Below are positions 30,941 through 38,747 of a DNA stretch of 53,892 nucleotides, piece by piece (position 1 is the stretch's first letter; each line of letters opens with the position of its first letter). Location: positions 1 to 53,892 of the forward strand of contig CANQCN010000004.1 of the NCBI GenBank assembly GCA_947589685.1, read 5' to 3'. The position numbers and the translations under genes are program-made. The DNA comes from an uncultured Clostridia bacterium. GTDB taxonomy: Bacteria > Bacillota > Clostridia > Christensenellales > CAG-314. The notes below the pieces were generated by a model. The model was not told where the DNA came from and did no database searches. It saw nothing but the letters and a program-made list of their open reading frames with translations.

Positions 30941-31435
30941 TTAGTTCGTTTGCGACTCGTTGGATTTCGGCGCGTTTACGTCAAACGCAGTTGTTTTTGT
31001 GGCAAGGATCGCTATCATCTCCTCTCGGTACTGTGTTGCGATCACGATATTTTTCTTTCCGTCCGTCAGACGAAAGCGGTGGAAATCGGTGTTTTCCATT
31101 GCCTCGCACTCATAGCTCTTGACGTCCGCAAGCGTCATTTTTTTCTTGTGAAAAAACAGATTTACGACGATCTCCTTTTCCGTCACGGTCAGTCGGTAAG
31201 CTATCGATTTCCAAAGTTGCCAAAAGATCACGTCGCTTACCATCCAACAAACGAACAAGGCGATGAATACTACCGCGCCCCAATCGAGCTTGTTGGCAAA
31301 AAACATCAGCACGCATATCCCGAACGTCAGCAACGCTTCCGCAACGATCAACAGCAAAACGTAGCGTTTGGCTTCGGGGATGTCGTCGGCAAGCAGCGCC
31401 GACTTTACGGGTTTGTCTTTGTTGGATCTTGTCAT
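30941..31435 (-). CDS. Hypothetical membrane protein with PH-like C-terminal part
   Basis: 164 residues. Two hydrophobic helices at about residues 25-45 and 50-72 are followed by a soluble region (YRLTVTEKEIVVNLFFHKKKMTLADVKSYE) whose pattern resembles bacterial PH-like/YcxB-type domains. No catalytic motif. GGAAGGA upstream. It starts 15 nt after the PAP2 gene stop, so the two form an operon inserted between spoVM and rpmB. The function is unknown. Confidence 0.75.
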   Translation of the reverse strand: MTRSNKDKPVKSALLADDIPEAKRYVLLLIVAEALLTFGICVLMFFANKLDWGAVVFIALFVCWMVSDVIFWQLWKSIAYRLTVTEKEIVVNLFFHKKKMTLADVKSYECEAMENTDFHRFRLTDGKKNIVIATQYREEMIAILATKTTAFDVNAPKSNESQTN

Positions 31436-31450
31436 ATTGTTTTCCTTCCG

Positions 31451-32446
31451 CTAAGCGTTTTCCTCTTGCGTTTGCGCGTTTTCCGATTGGTCGTCGCGCT
31501 TTATCCAACCGAATTTTTTCCAGAGCTTTTCAGTTTGCTTAAATAGCAACGGATAAACCCCTATATCGATAAAAGTAACCGCGGCGTAACGCAGCACGCG
31601 AAAGATGCGCTCAAACCATACGTGTTGTTCGTAGTCGGGGTAGATAGCTCCGACGATCAACTTTATCAGCTCGTTCAGTCCGAGGAAAATAACGCCGCCC
31701 GCCGTCACGCGCAAAACAATTCGCCACCATACTTTTGTGTTTTCGAATTTCGTTATTTTTTGCTCGAAGAGTATGCCGCAGGCAAAACCGACGAGCAGAC
31801 CGTACGCCGTGAAGAAATCGTCCGTGGTGCAGTAAAAAAATCCCGCAAATCCGATTGCGCCCAAAATGCCGTATACCCAATATTTGTTAGGCAAAAGCTT
31901 GTACAAAGCGCTTGTCAGAAAAACGACCGCGATCCCCAGCAGCAACCCGCAAAGCACGTCCGACGGATAGTGCGCTCCGAGATACGTGCGCGACAGCGCG
32001 ACAAGCAGCGGCAAAACTACGGCAACGGCTATCAACCATTTGCGGCGTTTGTCTCGGTAATGGTAGGCGGTTCCCGCGTATGTCGCGGCGGAGTTTGCCG
32101 AGTGCCCCGACGGAAAGGAGTAGCCGTCCACGTCGCGGAAGTTTTGTATTTCGCTCACCGCGTCAAACGGACGCGTGCGCTTGACGATGTTTTTTATCAA
32201 CGGATTGAATATCGTCGCGGCGATCATTCCTATGCCTATTTGTTCGCCGCGCCGCTTGTCCAATCCCCAATAGATCAATCCGACAATACCCACAAGCACG
32301 GTTTCTTCGCCCAGCATAGATATGAAGTTCATCAAGTAGTACAAAAAGCTGCCTTTGCCGGCAATACTTTGAAACCAAAGTATAAATTCGTTTTCTCCCG
32401 GTAGGGACCAGGTAACGCCTATCGCGGCGGAAATCAAACCAAGCAT
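31451..32446 (-). CDS. PAP2-superfamily membrane phosphatase
   Basis: 331 residues from the ATG at 32446, chosen for AAGGAAAA upstream; an extension to 32497 is possible. The phosphatase signature is complete: KNIVKRTRP, SFPSGHSA with the catalytic His, and SRTYLGAHYPSDV. About 7-8 membrane helices surround it. Family members dephosphorylate undecaprenyl-PP, phosphatidic acid or similar lipids. The long C-terminal extension with further helices is unlike minimal BcrC. Operon with the following membrane gene. Confidence 0.9.
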   Translation of the reverse strand: MLGLISAAIGVTWSLPGENEFILWFQSIAGKGSFLYYLMNFISMLGEETVLVGIVGLIYWGLDKRRGEQIGIGMIAATIFNPLIKNIVKRTRPFDAVSEIQNFRDVDGYSFPSGHSANSAATYAGTAYHYRDKRRKWLIAVAVVLPLLVALSRTYLGAHYPSDVLCGLLLGIAVVFLTSALYKLLPNKYWVYGILGAIGFAGFFYCTTDDFFTAYGLLVGFACGILFEQKITKFENTKVWWRIVLRVTAGGVIFLGLNELIKLIVGAIYPDYEQHVWFERIFRVLRYAAVTFIDIGVYPLLFKQTEKLWKKFGWIKRDDQSENAQTQEENA

Positions 32447-32545
32447 AAATTTTCCTTTTATCGTTTTTTCAGTCTCGTGTCGTCGCAACACGGACAAATA
32501 CGGTCAAAAAAATGAGCCCCACACACGGTGAGGCCCGATGTAAAC

Positions 32546-32734
32546 TTAATGTTGTTCTTTGTTTGCCGTTCTTATGCAACGGGTGCAAACGTATTCGGTG
32601 GATTCTTTTCCGTCGATCTCCACTTTTACCTTTTGCAAGTTGGCACTGTAAGTTTTGGGCGTCCTTCTGTTGGAGTGGGAAACCTTGTTGCCTGACATTT
32701 TGCCTTTACCGCATATAGCACATACCTTGGACAT
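32546..32734 (-). CDS. rpmB: 50S ribosomal protein L28
   Basis: 62 residues from the ATG at 32734, preceded by GGAGGTG. Begins SKVCAICGKGKMSGN and contains the L28 pattern SHSNRRTPKTYSANLQKV; the CxxC pairs (CAIC, CTRC) indicate the zinc-binding form. Divergent from asp23, as in Bacillus. A longer upstream reading frame is rejected because of the strong Shine-Dalgarno sequence. Confidence 0.97.
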   Translation of the reverse strand: MSKVCAICGKGKMSGNKVSHSNRRTPKTYSANLQKVKVEIDGKESTEYVCTRCIRTANKEQH

Positions 32735-32784
32735 ATCTACACCTCCGTGGGTCGATTGATTTGTGTTGAAATTCACGCTTTACA

Positions 32785-32813
32785 ATAATATCATTTTTGT
32801 CGCGTTTTGGCAA
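32785..32813 (-). promoter_or_regulatory. Promoter of rpmB
   Basis: Minus strand TTGCCA (32808-32813), 17-nt spacer, TATTAT (32785-32790); leader of about 45 nt. Confidence 0.6.
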
Positions 32814-32905
32814 GCAAAAAAGGTACTTTTTTTCAATTTGATACGGACAATTATCAAAAAAATGTACTTAACATATCAAATAAGGGAAAATTAGCGCCGA
32901 AACAC

Positions 32906-32934
32906 TTGTGAAATAATACATTTTGTTGTAAAAT
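32906..32934 (+). promoter_or_regulatory. Promoter of asp23-fakA
   Basis: TTGTGA (32906-32911), 17-nt spacer, TAAAAT (32929-32934); GGAGG at 32952-32956 precedes the ATG at 32965. Confidence 0.65.
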
Positions 32935-32964
32935 AGTAACAGTTATATATGGGAGGAATGTCGA

Positions 32965-33315
32965 ATGGCATTGCGCACAAGAAATTCTTACGGCGTTATA
33001 ACCGTTTCCGACGACGTAATTGCGTCACTTGCCGGGCACTTGGCAATAGAGTGCTACGGAGTGGTGGAAATTGTGCCTTTTGGCTTCTCCGATTCTTTTA
33101 CCGATATTTTCAAACGCAACGGCAAAAGCCGCGGAGTAAGAGTGGAGACAAAGGGCGACCGCATTTTTGTCGATCTATATGTAAAAATCAAATACGGACT
33201 TCCCGTCTCCGCCGTTTCGTCAAGCTTGAAGAATACGGTAAAATACGGTTTGGAACGTTTTACGGGTATGATCGTGGATACGATCGACGTACACGTGGTC
33301 GGCGTCAAGCTGTAA
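32965..33315 (+). CDS. Asp23/Gls24 family envelope stress response protein (YloU-like)
   Basis: 116 residues covering one Asp23 domain: GVITVSDDVIASLAGHLAIECYGV, then VDLYVKIKYGLPVSAV and a C-terminal DVHVVGVKL. Family members associate with the membrane or envelope. Here, as in most Firmicutes, it precedes the DAK2-domain gene (41 nt gap), suggesting a shared role with the fatty-acid kinase subunit. Confidence 0.93.
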   Translation: MALRTRNSYGVITVSDDVIASLAGHLAIECYGVVEIVPFGFSDSFTDIFKRNGKSRGVRVETKGDRIFVDLYVKIKYGLPVSAVSSSLKNTVKYGLERFTGMIVDTIDVHVVGVKL

Positions 33316-33356
33316 ACCAAGCCCTATTCACTTTACGAAATTACGAGGATATATAA

Positions 33357-35036
33357 ATGGCTGCTGCTCATACAATAAAAACCCACATAACTGCGTCCGT
33401 TATGAAGCGCATGTTTATCGCCGGCGGTAAAATGTTGGAGGTCAACAAGGCGCAAGTGGACGCGCTCAATGTGTTTCCCGTCCCCGACGGAGACACGGGA
33501 ACGAATATGTCCCTTACAATGGTGTCCGCCGTCAAGGAAATAAATGCAATCAACAGCACTTCGATGTCAGAGCTTGCGGAAAGGTTAAGCAAAGGCGCCT
33601 TGCGCGGTGCGCGCGGAAATTCCGGCGTTATCCTTTCTCAGATACTCAAAGGTTTCAGCAATATTATCGCTCAAAACGACGAGTGCGACGCGCGTACCTT
33701 TGCCAAGGGATTGCGCGAGGGCGCGGAGCTTGCCTATCGCGCCGTAAGCAAGCCCAAGGAAGGCACGATCCTCACCGTGGTTCGTTCCATGGCGGAAGAG
33801 GCGATCGATACCGCAAAACGCAGCGGCGATATTCAAAAGCTGTTGAACGCCGTGTTGGAAAAGGGCGAAGAGACCCTTGCCCAAACACCCGATATGTTGG
33901 ATGTGCTTAAACGCGCAGGCGTGGTGGACAGCGGCGGATACGGCTTGATAACTCTTTTCAAGGGCTTGATAATGGGTTATCTCGATCAGGAAATAACGGG
34001 CGCGGAAGAGTACGCCGCCCCCGAAAACAACAAGCCCGTTTCGATAGATTCCGCCTTCCCCGACGACAGCGATCTCATCGTGGATTATGAGTCGTTGGGC
34101 GAGCTTGATTTCGGCTATTGCACCGAGTTTTTCATCATCAACATAAAAAAGCGTACCACCGTTACGGATATAGACAAGCTTAGAGATTATCTCAACGAAA
34201 TAGGCAATTCCGTTATCTGTATAGGCGACCTGAATCTTGTAAAGGTCCACGTACATACAAACAATCCGGGCAAAGCGCTTGCCAAGGCTTTGACGTTGGG
34301 CGAATTGGACAAGATCAAGATCGAGAATATGATGGAGCAAAACAGACAGCTGCGCGCCCGTTACGAAGCGGAAAGAAAGCCGATAGGTCTGCTTGCCGTG
34401 TGTTCCGGAGACGGTTTTTCGGCGATATTCAAAGATCTTCTTGTGGACCAGGTGATCGAGGGCGGACAAACAATGAACCCCTCTGCGGAGGACATTGCTT
34501 CTGCCGCGCGCAAGATAAACGCCGAAAATATCATAATTTTACCCAACAATAAGAATATAATTTTGTCTGCCGAGCAATCGCGCACGTTGGTGCAAAATCG
34601 CAACATATTCGTGCTGCAAACAAAGGATATTCCGCAAGGACTTGCGGCGGTACTCAATTTCAGTCCCGACCTGAGCTTGTCCGAAAATCTGGAAAATATG
34701 ACGTCCGCGTTCGTCGACATCGACGCGGGACAGGTAACATACGCCGTTCGCGATACGGTGATAGACAAGTTCAAGATCAAGAAAGGCGACATTATCGGCT
34801 TGGACAAAGGCAACATCGTCACCAGCGGCAAAGATATAGAAGCGGTTACCACCAAGCTTATCGAAGGTATGCTGACGGAAAGCAAAGAGGTGGTGACGCT
34901 CTATTACGGACAGGACGTGACGGAAGAAAAAGCCGAAGCCTTTGTGGACAAGTTGCAGAAAGTTCACCCCGATATAGAATTTATCCTTCACTACGGAGGT
35001 CAACCTTTGTACTACTACGTATTGAGCGTAGAATAG
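33357..35036 (+). CDS. fakA: DAK2-domain protein, fatty acid kinase catalytic subunit FakA-like (YloV)
   Basis: 559 residues. The N-terminal DAK2 domain contains NVFPVPDGDTGTNMSLTM (metal and nucleotide binding) and GARGNSGVILSQILKGF. A central domain follows and then a C-terminal DegV-like region (from about 340). Full family length. FakA phosphorylates fatty acids presented by FakB (DegV) proteins; no fakB is in this window. GAGGA upstream of the ATG. Confidence 0.93.
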   Translation: MAAAHTIKTHITASVMKRMFIAGGKMLEVNKAQVDALNVFPVPDGDTGTNMSLTMVSAVKEINAINSTSMSELAERLSKGALRGARGNSGVILSQILKGFSNIIAQNDECDARTFAKGLREGAELAYRAVSKPKEGTILTVVRSMAEEAIDTAKRSGDIQKLLNAVLEKGEETLAQTPDMLDVLKRAGVVDSGGYGLITLFKGLIMGYLDQEITGAEEYAAPENNKPVSIDSAFPDDSDLIVDYESLGELDFGYCTEFFIINIKKRTTVTDIDKLRDYLNEIGNSVICIGDLNLVKVHVHTNNPGKALAKALTLGELDKIKIENMMEQNRQLRARYEAERKPIGLLAVCSGDGFSAIFKDLLVDQVIEGGQTMNPSAEDIASAARKINAENIIILPNNKNIILSAEQSRTLVQNRNIFVLQTKDIPQGLAAVLNFSPDLSLSENLENMTSAFVDIDAGQVTYAVRDTVIDKFKIKKGDIIGLDKGNIVTSGKDIEAVTTKLIEGMLTESKEVVTLYYGQDVTEEKAEAFVDKLQKVHPDIEFILHYGGQPLYYYVLSVE

Positions 35037-35053
35037 ATTTTGTGCTTGAACGG

Positions 35054-35089
35054 GCGCATTGCGTAAGCGGTGCGCTTATTTTATTATTT
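35054..35089 (+). terminator. Terminator after fakA
   Basis: GCGCATTGC (35054-35062) pairs with GCGGTGCGC (35067-35075) through two G-T pairs, with GTAA loop, followed by a T-rich run. Confidence 0.75.
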
Positions 35090-35323
35090 ATATTTCGTCT
35101 CGTGCGGTGTAAAAGACAGATTTTATGACTTCTTGGCAAATTTTTAATGAATAAATATAATTTATAATTTTAATTATTATATACCTTTACATTGATTTCG
35201 TCTTTTTTGTAATTAAAGCTGAAAATATATAATGTGTTTCTTGCTGACAAATAAAAGAAAAACACTGTATTTTGCGTAAAATAGTTATTTTGACAAAAAC
35301 AATCAAGCCATATCGATTTTTGC

Positions 35324-35357
35324 CGTTTTGTAAGATACTATTTGTGACATAGTATAC
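35324..35357 (+). repeat. Dispersed palindromic element, copy 3
   Basis: Flank CGTTTTGTAAGATACTAT, 7-nt loop TTGTGAC, right arm ATAGTAT. Its 18-nt flank-plus-arm differs from the copy at 4505 by one base. Confidence 0.8.
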
Positions 35358-35386
35358 AATGAATATACGCCGACGTGTCGAAAAAA

Positions 35387-36514
35387 TTATTCGTCGTAGT
35401 CGTCGGTGAAGGTGTGTTTCGTGCCGCTTTTGTCCTTGTAAGCGATAACGGTGGACAAGTTTACGTTTTCCACGCTTTTGAAAATATTTTGTTCTATTTG
35501 CGGGTCATCTTGTTTAAGTTGGCGAATAAGTTCTTTTACGCGTTGCCGTTTGCCGCCCGTATTGCCGCAGGTGGAGCAAGTATCGGTAAATTTGCACGCG
35601 CACTGAATAAATTGCAGTTTATTTTCGTTGCGCCAAGCGATTATGTCCTTTTCGCGCACAAGATACATCGGGCGTATCAGCTCCATTCCCTCGAAATTTG
35701 AGCTTTTAAGCTTCGGCATCATGGTTTGGATCTGCGCGCCGTACAGCATGCCCATCAATATCGTTTCGATAACGTCGTCGTAGTGGTGTCCGAGAGCGAT
35801 CTTGTTGCAGCCCAGCTCCTTTGCTTTGCTGTACAGACTGCCTCTTCTCATTCGCGCGCAGACGTAGCAAGGCGATTTGTCTATGGCAAATACATTTTCG
35901 AAAATGTCTGTTTCGAATACGGTTATGGGAATATCGAGCAGTCGTGCGTTCCGCTCGATTATTTCGCGGTTTTCGCGGCTGTATCCGGGATCCATTACGA
36001 GAAAGACCAATTCAAAAGGAAATTTGTCGTGTCTTTTCAGCTCTTGAAAGAGCTTTGCCATCAGCATGCTGTCTTTGCCGCCGGATATGCACACGGCAAC
36101 CTTGTCGTTGGGTCGCAGCAAATCGTATTGAACGATAGCCTTTGCAAAGGGCGTAAACAGACGTTTCGCAAATTTTTTTCGCAATCCGTCCTCGATTCGT
36201 TTTGCGGTGTCCGCGTCCAGGTCGTCGATATGTCCCGTTAGCCAAGCGTAGTAGCCTCCCTTCAAGTCGTATGCGTCGTATCCTTTTTCGCGCAGCATCG
36301 CCGCATATTCTCCGCTTATGTTGCCGGTGCGGCAGTATACGATTATTTGCTTACCTTTGGGCAAATCGACCGATGGCAGTTCGCTCGACGGGATATTTAT
36401 GCTTCCCGGTATATGTCCGTAAAGGTACGCGTTATTTTCTCTTATGTCTACGGTCACAAAACTGTCTCCGTCCTTTTGCGACAGCTCTTCAACCGTGATT
36501 TCAAATTCCGTCAT
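35387..36514 (-). CDS. Rhodanese-TtcA-like fusion, putative tRNA thiolation enzyme
   Basis: 375 residues. An N-terminal rhodanese domain (about 1-98) has the active loop CRTGNIS with Cys61. A TtcA/TilS-type PP-loop domain follows with SGGKDS at 144-149, CYVCARMRRG, GHHYDDVIET, and a late Cys group CACKFTDTCSTCGN that could bind an Fe-S cluster. TtcA adds 2-thio to cytidine 32 of tRNA using sulfur passed by persulfide. The fused rhodanese suggests the protein brings its own sulfur carrier (inference). Start ATG at 36514. The precise modification is not certain. Confidence 0.88.
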   Translation of the reverse strand: MTEFEITVEELSQKDGDSFVTVDIRENNAYLYGHIPGSINIPSSELPSVDLPKGKQIIVYCRTGNISGEYAAMLREKGYDAYDLKGGYYAWLTGHIDDLDADTAKRIEDGLRKKFAKRLFTPFAKAIVQYDLLRPNDKVAVCISGGKDSMLMAKLFQELKRHDKFPFELVFLVMDPGYSRENREIIERNARLLDIPITVFETDIFENVFAIDKSPCYVCARMRRGSLYSKAKELGCNKIALGHHYDDVIETILMGMLYGAQIQTMMPKLKSSNFEGMELIRPMYLVREKDIIAWRNENKLQFIQCACKFTDTCSTCGNTGGKRQRVKELIRQLKQDDPQIEQNIFKSVENVNLSTVIAYKDKSGTKHTFTDDYDE

Positions 36515-36690
36515 ATTTACCTCGGCGCTATTCTGCTTGGCGTAACGCGTGCCCGATTTATGCGAGCAAGCGTTGCAGCCATTTCATTTTGCAAAATCGC
36601 GCTAAAAATAGTTTTGTATCGCGATACGGACATCGTTGTCGGTCGTCGCGACGGTATCGAATGCAGTAGTGTTTGTTTGCGTAAAAATTA

Positions 36691-36870
36691 TCACAAAAGC
36701 ATCGTAAGCAAGTTGCCTTCGCCCACTTTTACGCCGTATTTGTCGTAGGTGTAACGTCCGTCATAGTAGCCGAGCTTTACTCCGTATTTGTTATAGATTA
36801 CCTTTTTTGTTCCCTCGTCCCTTACTTCGCCCAACTTGACTCCGTATTTATCTTTGAGTACTTCGTTCAT
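36691..36870 (-). CDS. 59-residue KYGVK-repeat small protein
   Basis: Three copies of the motif KYGVK(L/V)G lie at residues 8-14, 28-34 and 44-50 (DKYGVKLGE, NKYGVKLGYYDG, DKYGVKVGEG), with Tyr/Asp-rich turns between them. This would give a short beta-strand repeat protein. A promoter (TTGTAA-17-TAAAAT) lies immediately upstream, but there is no Shine-Dalgarno sequence, so the start could be weak. No signal peptide or known fold is assigned. The repeat makes chance unlikely. The 176 nt between this gene and the rhodanese fusion show no other gene. Confidence 0.65.
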   Translation of the reverse strand: MNEVLKDKYGVKLGEVRDEGTKKVIYNKYGVKLGYYDGRYTYDKYGVKVGEGNLLTMLL

Positions 36871-36891
36871 TGCGGTATCTACTTTTTTTTC

Positions 36892-36920
36892 ATTTTAACA
36901 CGTTTTGTCGTTCTTTACAA
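36892..36920 (-). promoter_or_regulatory. Promoter of the KYGVK-repeat gene
   Basis: Minus strand TTGTAA (36915-36920), 17-nt spacer, TAAAAT (36892-36897); leader of about 15 nt to the ATG at 36870. Confidence 0.55.
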
Positions 36921-36966
36921 GTATTTGACGTTTCGAACTCCGCACGGCAGAAACGGCGTTTTAGTC

Positions 36967-36994
36967 AAAAAAGGACAGGCAAAACGACCTGTCC
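36967..36994 (-). terminator. Terminator of the tRNA operon
   Basis: Minus strand GGACAGG (from 36994) / CCTGTCC with an 8-nt loop, then TTTTTT (36972-36967). It lies directly after tRNA-Leu. Confidence 0.9.
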
Positions 36995-36998
36995 AATG

Positions 36999-37086
36999 TG
37001 GTGCCCGCAATCGGACTTGAACCGATACGACTTATTGGGTCGAGGGATTTTAAGTCCCTTGCGTCTGCCGATTCCGCCATGCGGGC
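36999..37086 (-). tRNA. tRNA-Leu (anticodon TAA)
   Basis: 88 nt including an encoded CCA. Acceptor GCCCGCA / TGCGGGC, discriminator A, anticodon arm GGGACTTAAAATCCC with TAA at the centre, a long variable arm as expected for class II, and the T-loop GGTTCAAGTCC. Transcribed after tRNA-Cys from the same promoter. Confidence 0.95.
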
Positions 37087-37100
37087 ACATACAAATAGTT

Positions 37101-37130
37101 CAACTGCGAAGCCTTGCGGCTTCGCAGTTG
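37101..37130 (-). repeat. Perfect 13-bp hairpin between the two tRNAs
   Basis: CAACTGCGAAGCC and GGCTTCGCAGTTG are exactly complementary. In the transcribed (minus) direction the loop is GCAA, a GNRA tetraloop. No T-run follows, so it is not a standard terminator. It could be a processing or stability element, or a short palindromic repeat. Confidence 0.8.
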
Positions 37131-37134
37131 TGTT

Positions 37135-37208
37135 TGGAGGCACCACCCAGACTCGGACTGGGGGTGGAGCTTTTGCAGAGCTCTGCCTTACCACTTGGCT
37201 ATGGTGCC
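37135..37208 (-). tRNA. tRNA-Cys (anticodon GCA)
   Basis: 74 nt with encoded CCA. Acceptor GGCACCA / TGGTGCC, discriminator T, D-arm AGCCAAGTGGTAAGGC, anticodon arm GAGCT-CTGCAAA-AGCTC giving GCA, and T-arm CCCAGTCCGAGTCTGGG. First gene of a two-tRNA unit. Confidence 0.96.
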
Positions 37209-37221
37209 GTCAACCTTTATT

Positions 37222-37250
37222 ATTCTATCAAACAAACGAAAAAAATGCAA
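37222..37250 (-). promoter_or_regulatory. Promoter of the tRNA-Cys/tRNA-Leu unit
   Basis: Minus strand TTGCAT (37245-37250), 17-nt spacer, TAGAAT (37222-37227), placing +1 about 8 nt before tRNA-Cys. Confidence 0.65.
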
Positions 37251-37369
37251 CCCTTTAAGCGCAATTTGTACGAGATAATGTTTCGTTGGCGCAATTTCCC
37301 CGCGTTGGGCGAGTAAAAAGAGTAGGGCACGGCGCTGCGTACTGCAAACGCTTTTTAATTATGCGGGCA

Positions 37370-37398
37370 TTGATTTGTTGCGATCGATGTGGTATACT
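37370..37398 (+). promoter_or_regulatory. Promoter of the alcohol dehydrogenase gene
   Basis: TTGATT (37370-37375), 17-nt spacer, TATACT (37393-37398); leader with CGGAGAG before the ATG at 37428. Confidence 0.6.
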
Positions 37399-37427
37399 GG
37401 TAAAAATCAAATCGGAGAGCGATTCAG

Positions 37428-38642
37428 ATGAACGTATTCAAAAAAATTTATTGTCGTACATTTCAGTTTTTCTGTCATATTGCCATTCCGTTTTTGCCGT
37501 ATCGCGAGCCGAAGCTTGTAAAGGACTACGGCGAGCTTGTAGGCGTATTGCAAAGCGCGGGCAAAAGCAAGCCGTTGATCGTGACGGACAAGGTGTTGCA
37601 CGGTTTGGGTATTTGCGACGGTCTTGTCGGCGCGTTGGAGAGCGAATCGTTTGGTTACGCGTTATATGACGGAACGGTAGCCAACCCCACAACGGACAAT
37701 GTTGCGGAGGCGGTGCAAGCGTATCGCAACAATAACTGCGATTGTCTTATCGCTATCGGCGGCGGTTCTTCGATGGATTGCGCCAAAGCCGTCGGCGCAT
37801 GCTTGGTCAACCCGAACAAAACGCTCGATAGATTGAAGGGGCTTATGAAAGTGCGCAAACGCCTCCCTTTGTTGATAGCAATACCCACAACGGCGGGCAC
37901 GGGCAGCGAAACTACCGTCGCGGCGGTGATCACTGACAGCCAAACGCGGCACAAGTATGCGATAAACGATTTTCGTCTCATTCCCGACTGTGCGCTGTTG
38001 GATAGCGCTTTGACGTTAGGTTTGCCCGCTTCCGTAACCGCAGCAACGGGTATGGACGCGCTGACGCACGCGATAGAAGCCTTTATAGGCCGCAGCACGA
38101 CGCGCGAAACGCGGCGCAATGCGCTCAAAGCGGCTAAGTTGATTTTTTCCGAGCTTCCCGTTGCGTATTCCGACGGTTCAAACAAAACCGCGCGTTCCGA
38201 AATGCTTTACGCGTCCTATCTTGCGGGGCTTGCTTTTACAAAAAGTTACGTCGGGTACGTTCATTCCGTTGCGCATGCGCTGGGAGGCAAATACAATGTC
38301 GCTCACGGTTTGGCGAACGCCGTTATTTTGCCGCATATGCTGAAACGTTACGGCAATTCGGTCGAGAAAAAATTGTGGAAAATGGGCGTTTACGTCGGAT
38401 TGTTCGACACAAAAACATCCAAAGCTGACGGCGCAAAAATTTTTATCGACAAGATAGAACAACTAAACGCGTCTATGAAAATACCCGTAACGCTGGACTG
38501 CATTGTGCGGGACGATGTATTTGAGTTGGCGTGCACGGCGGAAGCGGAGGCAAATCCTTTGTATCCCGTCCCGAAGCTTTTTACGACAAAGCAGCTCGAA
38601 GATATAATTCGCGAAGTCGGAGGTCTTGACGACCAACAATAA
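37428..38642 (+). CDS. Iron-containing alcohol dehydrogenase
   Basis: 404 residues of the group III NAD(P)-dependent family. The nucleotide-binding glycine motif is AIGGGSSMDCAKAVG, followed by PTTAGTGSETT. Metal ligands lie in the region TGMDALTHAIEAF and in YVHSVAHALGGKYNVAHGLANA. The N-terminal 25 residues (KKIYCRTFQFFCHIAIPFLPYREP) are more hydrophobic than usual. Reduces an aldehyde or ketone or oxidises an alcohol; the substrate (butanol, propanediol or lactaldehyde type) is not determinable. It is monocistronic and convergent with the MATE gene. Confidence 0.92.
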   Translation: MNVFKKIYCRTFQFFCHIAIPFLPYREPKLVKDYGELVGVLQSAGKSKPLIVTDKVLHGLGICDGLVGALESESFGYALYDGTVANPTTDNVAEAVQAYRNNNCDCLIAIGGGSSMDCAKAVGACLVNPNKTLDRLKGLMKVRKRLPLLIAIPTTAGTGSETTVAAVITDSQTRHKYAINDFRLIPDCALLDSALTLGLPASVTAATGMDALTHAIEAFIGRSTTRETRRNALKAAKLIFSELPVAYSDGSNKTARSEMLYASYLAGLAFTKSYVGYVHSVAHALGGKYNVAHGLANAVILPHMLKRYGNSVEKKLWKMGVYVGLFDTKTSKADGAKIFIDKIEQLNASMKIPVTLDCIVRDDVFELACTAEAEANPLYPVPKLFTTKQLEDIIREVGGLDDQQ

Positions 38643-38747
38643 AAACAAAAGGATATATCCAAAATTTCAACAAGCTTTGCAAGGATAGAACAAAAGGACG
38701 CGCCGACAGGTGTCAAGCCGCTGTAATTTTCAGATTGCAAATCATTT

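Larger units (their letters stand above)
35037..35386. other. AT-rich intergenic region after fakA
   Basis: About 350 nt between convergent genes. It holds a terminator at 35054-35089 and a dispersed palindromic element at 35324-35357. The AT-rich middle (35130-35290) shows no gene or clear signal. The recG gene often found after fakA is not here. Confidence 0.6.
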
